Source: Rhizaria sp. SCN 62-66
Taxonomy: Eukaryota; Rhizaria, unplaced
Length of the DNA stretch: 64,000 bases
Direction of reading: 5' to 3'
Assembly: GCA_001724265.1 (NCBI GenBank)
Contig: MEDY01000078.1
Location: 118,147-182,146 of the forward strand
Part shown: positions 57,164 to 64,000 of the stretch, piece by piece
How positions within the stretch are numbered: the stretch's first letter is position 1
Layout: each line of letters starts with the position of its first letter
Made by a program: the position numbers and the translations under genes
Notes under the pieces: generated by a model
Told to the model about the DNA's origin: nothing
What the model saw: the letters and a program-made list of their open reading frames with translations, nothing else
Databases searched by the model: none

Positions 57164-59478
57164 ATGAGCGCCGCCGCCTCCGCGGGCCAGTCCCCTTCCC
57201 CGCCCTCCCGCAGCCGTCCGGCACCGCCCGTGCCGCCGCGTCCCAACGCGCTGCCCATCGCCGTCCCCACGGGCAGCCTCGCCCCGACCCTCGCGGTGCA
57301 CCTGCCGCCGCCGCCGCCGCCGCCCGCGCCGTCAGTTCCCGTCCCCGTCGCCGCCTTCGGCTCCGGCCCCTCGGCCTCCGCTGCCGGCGCAGGCGGCGCT
57401 GCCGGCGGCGGCCACCACCCGCCGCAGCTGCCCATGGGCCTCTGGCGCGCCCCCGCCGTGGCCACCCCGCTGTCCCTGCGCGCGACGCAAACGGGCGCAA
57501 ACAGCGCCGGCACCGGCAACAAGGCCGCTTTGGCACGCGCGCTCGCTGACGGCAACGGCAACGGCAGCGGCAACGGGCCTGAACACAGCGGCAGCGGCAG
57601 CGGGTCCACTCAAGGCCCCTCCAGCGGCATGAGCGACCCCAAGAGCACCACAAACACGGCCGGCGGCGCGGGCGCGAAGCAGGCGGCGGCCGCCGAGGAC
57701 GACGAGGAGCAAGTCAAGCTCATCAACAAGGAGCGCAACCTCTCCTGGGACGACCTCAAGCGGATGGCGCAGAACGCGCAGCGCGTGCGGGCCGAGATTC
57801 TCTCCACGGAGGACTCGTACCTCACCAACCTGCGGCGGCTGCATAAGGCATACATCGTGCCCCTGATGCAGACCGACCCCGAGGAGCTGGGCATCGAGGA
57901 CTTTCACCGCCGCACTCTCGTCTCGAATCTTGAGCAGCTCGTGACTGTACACAGCCAGTTCAATCAAGTACGTCTGCAAGCAACAATATATCTCGCCCTG
58001 AAACAAAGCCCTCCCTGCAATAGTGCGCTCGATCGTAACTCCCTCATCTGCGTCCATCCTGACGAACTGTCCCCCTTTTTTTTCTCATTGCTTTGCTTTG
58101 CTTGTTTTGCTTTGCGAACTAGGACTTGATCTCTGGCGGCGCCGACAACATCGAGCACGCCATGATCAACTACTCGCGCTACTTCAAGATGTACTCCGTC
58201 TACCTCAACGACTACCTTAAGTGTCTCACGACGCTTGAGTCCCTCCGCCGGTCCAAGCTCTTCCAGGGCTTCGTCGCGCGCGTCAACGAGCGGCTCAAGG
58301 AGGAATCGTCGCTCTCGCTCATGGACTACCTCATCATGCCGGTGCAGCGGCTCCCGCGTTACGTGTTGCTGCTGCGCGAGCTCCGCCGCAACACCGTACC
58401 CTCGTCGGCCGGGTTTGACCTCGTCAACGTCGCGCTTGCTAAGGTCCGCGAGACTGCCACGGCGGTGAACGAGAAGTCTCGCGAGGCTGAGAAGATGCAG
58501 GAGCTGGCACAGGTCTTCAACGCGCTCACGGGCGACTTCAAGGACCTCACGCTGGTTGAGGCGCACCGCAGGCTCGTGCGCAAGGGCGAGGTGATGATGG
58601 AGGAGGAACGCCAAGGTGGGCTGTTTGGCACCAGCGTCTACCTCAAGACAGCGCCGCGCACGGTGTACCTGTTCAACGACCTGTTGATGTGGACCAACAA
58701 GTCGTGTGTGTACAAGGCGCACATGTTCACCTCCTCGATCGAGATTTCTCCCGCTATCCCCAGCACCTCGACCTACGCCCAGTCCACCGGGTTCGGATGT
58801 CTGCTATCCAACGCTAAGAGCAAGATCACACTCCATTTCGCGTCCGAGGACGAGTACAATGCGTGGCTGCCCGACATCACCGCGCACGTCCGCGAGCAAA
58901 AGATGGTGCGCGCGCAGAAGCGCGAGATCCTGAACCAGCGCGCGACGCAGAAGAAGCCCAAGACTGCGCACAACATCATCTACGAGGGGCTCAACGACCT
59001 CAACCGCAAGACTCTACACCGGCAGTCTCTCGCGTCCGCAGGCTCCGCGGCGCCCTACGGCAGCGGCGGCGACGGCGACGACGACGGCAACGGCTCGCCT
59101 GTGGCCTCCCCGGACGCCGAGGACGGCTCGCCGATGCCCGATTCATCCCCCTCGACCAACGCGGCCGGCGGGGACAGTCCCGTCGTCTCGTCCTCGCAGT
59201 CCCCCAACGTGCCCCCGCCCCCGCCCCCCGCCGCGCTCGCCGGCGCCGGAGCTAATCCCGGTGCCGGGGCGATGCCGCGCGGCATTACGGCCAACCGGGT
59301 CCCCTCCCGCGGCACCGGAGCCCGCGTCGGCGCGGCTGGCTCCACTGCCGCCGGTGGCGCCGGCGCTGGGAAGATGGATCTGGCGGCGTCGTTGGCGAAC
59401 CTCAAGCTGGCGCAGCAGCGGAATAAGGCTGCGGCGGCAGCAGGCGCGACGACCACCACCAATGCCGCGCAGACTTGA
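57164..59478 (+). CDS. DH-PH Rho guanine nucleotide exchange factor
   Basis: Exon 1 (57164-57967) and exon 2 (58123-59478), GTACGT donor and TAG acceptor, phase 0, give 719 aa ending in TGA. After a Pro/Ala/Gly-rich N-terminus, the DH domain starts near residue 205 (RVRAEILSTEDSYLTNLRRLHKAYIVPL). It continues across the intron (INYSRYFKMYSVYLNDY) to the hallmark helix MDYLIMPVQRLPRYVLLLRELRRNT. A PH domain follows (LVRKGEVMMEE ... YLFNDLLMWTNK ... ITLHFASEDEYNAWL). The C-terminus is Pro/Gly/Ala-rich and ends in a short helix (KMDLAASLANLKLAQQRN). It activates a Rho-family GTPase at membranes or the cortex; which GTPase cannot be told. Confidence 0.88.
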
Positions 59479-60273
59479 AGTTTATGTGCGTTCGACGTAC
59501 ACGAAGGAGTTTGAACGCCATTGGTGCATTACGACTTAAGGTTCGACATGTTTCTTCAGTTGACAGGATTCTCGCGTCTCGTTCAGGTCCAGATGATGTT
59601 TTGCTGTTGAGAGAACTTTTTTTGTTTTTGTTTTGTGTTTCTGTTGACTTCTTTTCTACTCCGTTGGTGTCTTTGTCGAGTGATCTCTTGCAACCTTACA
59701 AAGAACACCAACATCTTATGTGTTTTCCCTTGTTTTGGTTTCATTGACGTATGTATTATATTATTCCAGCATATGATTCATATGTTTTTTCTATCATACG
59801 ATTTTCGTATCTCTAGTTGCGTGCTGATCTGCGCTGTGGTGTACGTATGTGTTTGGACACATGTTTGCTGACTCGCACGCTCACGTCCACATGCCTATCT
59901 CGTCAGGCCACGCCAGTCGTGCGTGCTAGTGCAGCACTGCAACCACACGATAACAAAATACACTCTTCATTTCAATTTCACAACGCCCCAGCATCAAATT
60001 GTATATATCACAGTTAAACTCAACAAACACATGACAATGCAGTGTGTTTTAAACAAACACGTGTTATTGTATTGCATTATTACTAAGGTATATATCCGTA
60101 CAGATCAACGTTGACACCAACATCACTAGCAGTATGTAAACTGTCACCTGGCCCTTCTGCCATGCGTCACAAATGTGTTCTCCATGTGTGTACCGCCCTG
60201 CGCTCCACCCCACCCCATCATGAGTTCCCACCACGTGTGTTCCCACCCCGTGTGTTCCCACCACGTGTTCCGT
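59479..60273. other. Convergent intergenic region with 15-bp repeat
   Basis: AT- and T-rich DNA between the RhoGEF gene (+) and the RING-WWE gene (-). It ends in three 15-bp tandem units just beyond the latter's stop. No gene is seen. Confidence 0.45.
60224..60268. repeat. 15-bp tandem repeat, three units
   Basis: GTTCCCACCACGTGT three times; the middle unit has one substitution. Two units contain CACGTG. It lies in the probable 3' untranslated region of the RING-WWE gene. Confidence 0.9.
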
Positions 60274-61878
60274 TCAGTTGTTGGTGAACCGCACACCGGC
60301 CATGCCCTTGACGCCGCTGGCGCCCTGGTTGACGACGTCGGCCTTTAGCACGCGCTTGACATGGCGGCGCTTGCTGGGGTCCGAGGCTTGGAACTGCACC
60401 ATGCCGTGGAAGTCGATGATGTAGTCGCGGCCGCCCAATGCGATGCGATGGCGGTTCTCCACCAGCCGGGCCAGACGGGTCGACAGGGGGATGATGCTGC
60501 TGATCGGGGCATTGCCATCGTCGTCGTCGTCGCTGTCACTGTTATCCTCGTCGTCACTGCGATCCCCCGTGTCGTCGTCATCGTCTTCGTCGCTGTTGTA
60601 AGAGTATGAGTAGGTCTCCGTGTCATCGCCACTGTCGTCGGCGTTGTTGTTAGCGCCAGAGGCCGAGGCCGAAGAGCTGAGGTTGTTGTTGCTGTCGTTG
60701 TTGTTGGTGCTGCTGTTAGCAAAAGTCTGGATGTGGCTGTGGCTCGAGGAGGAAGACGTGTCAAGAGGACGCTTGAACGGAGAGCGTTGAACAACAGGAA
60801 CCCCGTTGACCGCATTGCTAAGCCCGGAGCTGGGGGCACCGGACGCAGCAGCCGCAGCAAACGCGTTAGCGTGACCAGCCGCGTTGCCAATGCCACCGGC
60901 GGGCAGCGGCAGCTGAGCGCCGTCATCATCACCCATAGCAGCTCCCGCCCTCGCACCTGAACTCGCACTGGGAGTCGCGCTGGCACTGGCAGTGGCACCG
61001 GCAGCGACAGCGGCACTACTGGGGGTAACTGTGCTCATAGTGGTCGAGACGGCGGTGCCACCGGGAGGCACAATCACACCGTCACCCGCAGCATTGGCGC
61101 CATTGTTGTTGCTGCTGTTGTTAGAGAGAGAGAGCTCAGCAAGCTTAGCAAGCTGCTCCCGGGCGATCCGCTCAGCCTCAACCTCGATGTTGTATTCCAA
61201 CGTCGTCTGCTGCCGCTGCGCCGTTAGCTTGGCCCACGCCTCCTCGAGCTCCGCGCTGGCAGCGGCCTCGTAGAGCCAGTAGCGTGTGTTACTATTGGCG
61301 GCGACACCGGCGGGGGAGTACTGCCACACGTACTCGTCAGAACCCGTGGCGGCTTGACTAAAGTCCTGTAGGAACTCGCGGGCCGACACGCGCGCGTTGG
61401 TGATCTGTGTCGTGTCAATGTCGCCGCGGCACATCGGGCACAGCGTCGCGCCGTGAGACGAGAGCATGACGTTCTTGAGGCAGAGGAAGCAGAAGGTGTG
61501 CTTGCACGAAGTGATGAACGGCAGCGTCATCACGCAGCTGCAGACGGGGCAGTCCTCGCCGTGACCAGACGCCGTCGACAGCGACGACCCCGCTGACGCG
61601 GTGCGGCCCACGCCGCCGCCCCCAGCAGCGCCAGCCCCGGCGGCGGCGGCAGTGGAGGAAGAGGAGAGGCGGGCACGCTTGGCGCTGCGGCGCTTGAGCT
61701 GGATGCCCACGGACGGGTTGCGGGCAAGCTGAGCCGCAGCGCCGTCGCCGTTGCCGTCAGCAGCAGGCGCGGAGACGACGGGCGCGGGCTGAGCGAGAGT
61801 GACGGCGGCGGCGGCGGCGGGGGCCGCGAGGGCCGAGGCGCGCGAGGTATCGGACGAGGCCGGGGTTTGAGAATCCAT
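60274..61878 (-). CDS. RING-WWE E3 ubiquitin ligase (RNF146-like) with split WWE domain
   Basis: Single exon, ATG 61878-61876 to TGA 60276-60274, 534 aa. A C3HC4 RING (CPVCSCVMTLPFITSCKHTFCFLCLKN ... LCPMCRGDI) lies near residues 105-155. It is followed by the first half of a WWE domain (EYVWQYSP ... RYWLYEAAASAELEEAWAKL). About 230 residues of Ser/Asn/Gly/Asp-rich sequence follow. The C-terminus then supplies what looks like the other half (NRHRIALGGRDYIIDFHGMVQFQ ... RRHVKRVL), matching the Y-x-IDF-x-x-M-x-Q strand and the final R-x-V-x-R. RNF146-type ligases bind poly(ADP-ribose) through WWE and ubiquitylate PARylated proteins. The same role is inferred, provided the split domain still folds. 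Confidence 0.78.
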   Translation of the reverse strand: MDSQTPASSDTSRASALAAPAAAAAVTLAQPAPVVSAPAADGNGDGAAAQLARNPSVGIQLKRRSAKRARLSSSSTAAAAGAGAAGGGGVGRTASAGSSLSTASGHGEDCPVCSCVMTLPFITSCKHTFCFLCLKNVMLSSHGATLCPMCRGDIDTTQITNARVSAREFLQDFSQAATGSDEYVWQYSPAGVAANSNTRYWLYEAAASAELEEAWAKLTAQRQQTTLEYNIEVEAERIAREQLAKLAELSLSNNSSNNNGANAAGDGVIVPPGGTAVSTTMSTVTPSSAAVAAGATASASATPSASSGARAGAAMGDDDGAQLPLPAGGIGNAAGHANAFAAAAASGAPSSGLSNAVNGVPVVQRSPFKRPLDTSSSSSHSHIQTFANSSTNNNDSNNNLSSSASASGANNNADDSGDDTETYSYSYNSDEDDDDDTGDRSDDEDNSDSDDDDDGNAPISSIIPLSTRLARLVENRHRIALGGRDYIIDFHGMVQFQASDPSKRRHVKRVLKADVVNQGASGVKGMAGVRFTNN

Positions 61879-62524
61879 ATTGCGCAATTATATAAGCCGC
61901 AAAAGAGGTAAATACCGCGATACTCTAATTTAAAAGTAGTAGGCTAAACATTTGTTAAGGAAACATGATGATATCGAGATGAGATAAGGCTGGCTGGTCT
62001 ATAACGGGAAAGTCGGAGCGCATCGTTCCTCAACGGGTCGCAGTCGCACCAGAAAGATGAGATACAGGCTCGCAAGACGACCTCATATAGAAATGTAATA
62101 TAATTACTAAGTGTGTTAAACATCTCTCTGTCGGAATATCGTGCTAATATAACGAATTGTGGAATGTGTGTCGGACGAATCAAAGAGGGGAAATTCTGAA
62201 GACGTTTGTGGTCGGGCAAAGGCCTGTGAGAGGCCTGTTCGTGAAAAAGGAAAATGGACGAAATTGGCTCAGCATTGTTTTCGATTGGGCTTCGCCCGAC
62301 CGATTCGACCGGCCGGATTCAAAGCGGGCCAGCGCGTCAGGATCACCGTCATGCTAAATGCTGGGACTATAACCGCATGGTGCACTTCTTGTATAAACCA
62401 CTCTTCATTTGAGCCGCCCTCACACACTTCTGTTGTCCCCGATTTGTTCCTTTCCTTGCGCCCGAATGATGTGCCCCCCTCTGTGTGTCGTCTACCCCTT
62501 TCCCGCGTCCCGCAGCGGTCTACC
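61879..62524. other. Divergent intergenic region
   Basis: AT-rich upstream region of the RING-WWE gene, then the promoter and C/T-rich leader of the G-gamma-like gene. No further gene is seen. Confidence 0.45.
62392..62397 (+). promoter_or_regulatory. Possible TATA box of the G-gamma-like gene
   Basis: TATAAA about 130 bp before the ATG at 62525, with a pyrimidine-rich leader after it. Position and match only. Confidence 0.35.
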
Positions 62525-63110
62525 ATGAGCGCGGAGCAGCTTGAGAAGATGCAACAGGACCAGTACGGCCTCGAGCAGGAGGTCATGGAGCTCGAGAAGG
62601 CCGAGCCCACCAAGAACGTACGCAAACATTCCTTTTCCCCACTTGTTTCTTGTCCTCGCCAGCCCCTTTGTTTGCCCTGCACCCACCAACTCCAATCTCA
62701 CATCCGTTCTCCCTGTTTCGACCCCGTTTGCGCATGATTATAGGCTGCTGACAAGATTCTCTCCTACTTCGACAACAAGGTCGACCCTATCTCCAACCCC
62801 GTACGTCTCCAGCATCGCATATCACGCCACTCATGCCTACCCACCCCAAAGCACACTCACTGTGGTCTCTAACACGTCCGGCTCAGTTTTCTCTTGCTCA
62901 ATCATCACATCGTCGTGCAAAGAATGTCTACATGTGCTCACTCTGCTACCGTCATTCCCTCTTTGCCTCTTTTTTGCGTCTTTCGCTTTTGCCTCTCTTG
63001 CTTTGCGTCCCTCGCTACACACTCTATAACCTGCTGTGACTCTCTCCATGCGCCCCGTGTAGTTCGACAACGAGTGGATTGACAATGCCCCAAACCCAGG
63101 CGGCTGTTAA
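62525..63110 (+). CDS. Likely heterotrimeric G-protein gamma subunit (GGL domain)
   Basis: Three exons, 62525-62617, 62744-62800 and 63063-63110, all phase 0 with GTACGC and GTACGT donors and TAG acceptors, give 65 aa ending in TAA. An N-terminal helix rich in Glu/Gln/Leu (EQLEKMQQDQYGLEQEVMELE) leads to a second helix and loop (ADKILSYFDNKVDPISNPF), the layout and size of a G-gamma subunit including the late DP...NPF segment. The protein ends PNPGGC. A single Cys is the last residue and there is no CAAX box, which is unusual for prenylated gamma subunits. It would pair with a G-beta and act below receptors such as those at 17.5-26.7 kb. Because it is short, identification is moderate. Confidence 0.6.
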
Positions 63111-63906
63111 TCGCCGTCCCTGCAGAGGCTGCAAATATAGCCTCGTTATGGTCACTGACAAACTCTCGCCACAGTCCTAATTCACTAAGTCACTGCTTCA
63201 CTGCGAACCTCACCAGTCAATACTCAACGTGACGTTCTAAACCACTGCGGCGACGCACAAGTTGGGCGTCAATGAAACTCGGCACGCGGACGCATTCGTC
63301 TCTGTCGCTTGCTTCGTTGTGTGTGTGTGGTTTTCTTGCTGTTGTTGCTCTGTGTTGCTCTGTGCTCTGCTGATTGTCATTGCCACTCTTCAGTTCTTTC
63401 TTTTCTCTTGCGTCACCTAGCCTTTTTCTCTCAAATCTGTGTTTTCATTCATTCGTTTTATTGTTTCTTTTATCGTTTTTGTACAAGTAATATTAAACAA
63501 CGCGCCACGCCCTGTCGCGCGCTCAGAGTTCTTGAATAAACAACTCTCTTAATACAAGATCATGTCAGATCACGTAAAGCACGATGCATTACATCAAGCT
63601 TCGAAATATATGTATACATTTTTGCATGAGTCAAATAAAGATCAAACATGGGGTTGTTGTGTATTCATGACAACCGACGGGGCAAAACACACACTACAGG
63701 CAATAATGCGGTAACTCATTGTAGAGCCACAAGCGCACACACATGGGAGGCGTTTTGTGATCGCACATGACGAGAAAAGGGTGTTTGGTTTGTTTGTTAA
63801 TTAATTCGAGTTGAATCGGTGAGTCGTTTTAAGTCATCAAACCCCCTACACTCCACCCATTCACTGGGTAATCAACATGAGTGAGGCGCTTATTCAGGGG
63901 GTCAAG
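63111..63906. other. 3' intergenic region
   Basis: T-rich sequence after the G-gamma-like gene, with an AATAAA at 63534 that could serve polyadenylation. No gene is seen. Confidence 0.4.
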
Positions 63907-64000
63907 TCGTTCGTTCGTTCGTTCGTTCGTTCGTTCGTTCGTTCGTTCGTTCGTTCGTTCGTTCGTTCGTTCGTTCGTTCGTTCGTTCGTTCGTTCGTTT
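63907..64000. repeat. (TCGT)n tetranucleotide microsatellite
   Basis: About 23 uninterrupted units of TCGT reach the end of the window, so the true length is unknown. Confidence 0.97.

Noticed and set aside
63907-64000. CRISPR-like or telomeric repeat at the right edge
   Set aside because: Uninterrupted TCGT units without spacers and not a telomere-type G-rich repeat; a simple microsatellite.
1-64000. tRNA, rRNA or snRNA genes
   Set aside because: I looked for T-loop-like GTTCGA contexts and other conserved RNA cores and found none with a supporting fold; a covariance-model scan would be decisive.

Overview
This is a eukaryotic nuclear window. Genes are GC-rich and spliced, intergenic DNA is AT-richer, introns run about 120-330 nt, and many proteins carry long Ala, Ser, Gln, Asn or Gly runs. 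The gene set (IFT144/WDR19, adenylate kinase 8, class C-type 7TM receptors, a likely G-gamma, a DH-PH RhoGEF, a RING-WWE ligase, eIF4G) points to a flagellated unicellular eukaryote with animal/fungus-like signalling. I cannot name the lineage from the sequence.

Layout. 1-9.3 kb: a divergent pair, an unknown acidic protein (-, cut by the left edge) and a 2,336-aa UBR-box/UBA protein (+). 9.7-16.8 kb: three minus-strand genes (galactosyltransferase-like, protein kinase, FHA protein) and a dead Tc1/mariner copy. 17.5-26.7 kb: a tandem pair of 5'-nucleotidase-like/7TM receptors (+). 28.5-35.3 kb: a 2,266-aa solenoid-like unknown (-). 35.8-46 kb: a small membrane protein, AK8 and IFT144 (+). 46.8-52 kb: eIF4G and a 99-aa unknown (-). 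52.5-63.1 kb: a Der/EngA double GTPase, a RhoGEF, a RING-WWE protein (-) and a likely G-gamma. The right edge is a tetranucleotide microsatellite.

Most notable observation: three neighbouring genes hold six in-frame TAG codons but no in-frame TAA, TGA or frameshift, and each ends at TAA or TGA. One TAG lies inside a single FHA domain. None of the 16 gene ends I can place uses TAG (8 TAA, 8 TGA). The simplest reading is that UAG is a sense codon here and only UAA and UGA terminate. The Tc1/mariner relic in the same region shows ordinary decay (TAA, TGA and a frameshift). Other points are a GTACGT-type splice donor in 18 of 22 inferred introns, two short nucleotide motifs that recur in exons of unrelated genes in different frames, receptor ectodomains that have lost nucleotidase catalytic residues, and conserved domains (UBR box, WWE) split by long low-complexity inserts.

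Exon boundaries were deduced by eye from reading frame, GT-AG sites and family similarity. No search or transcript data were available.
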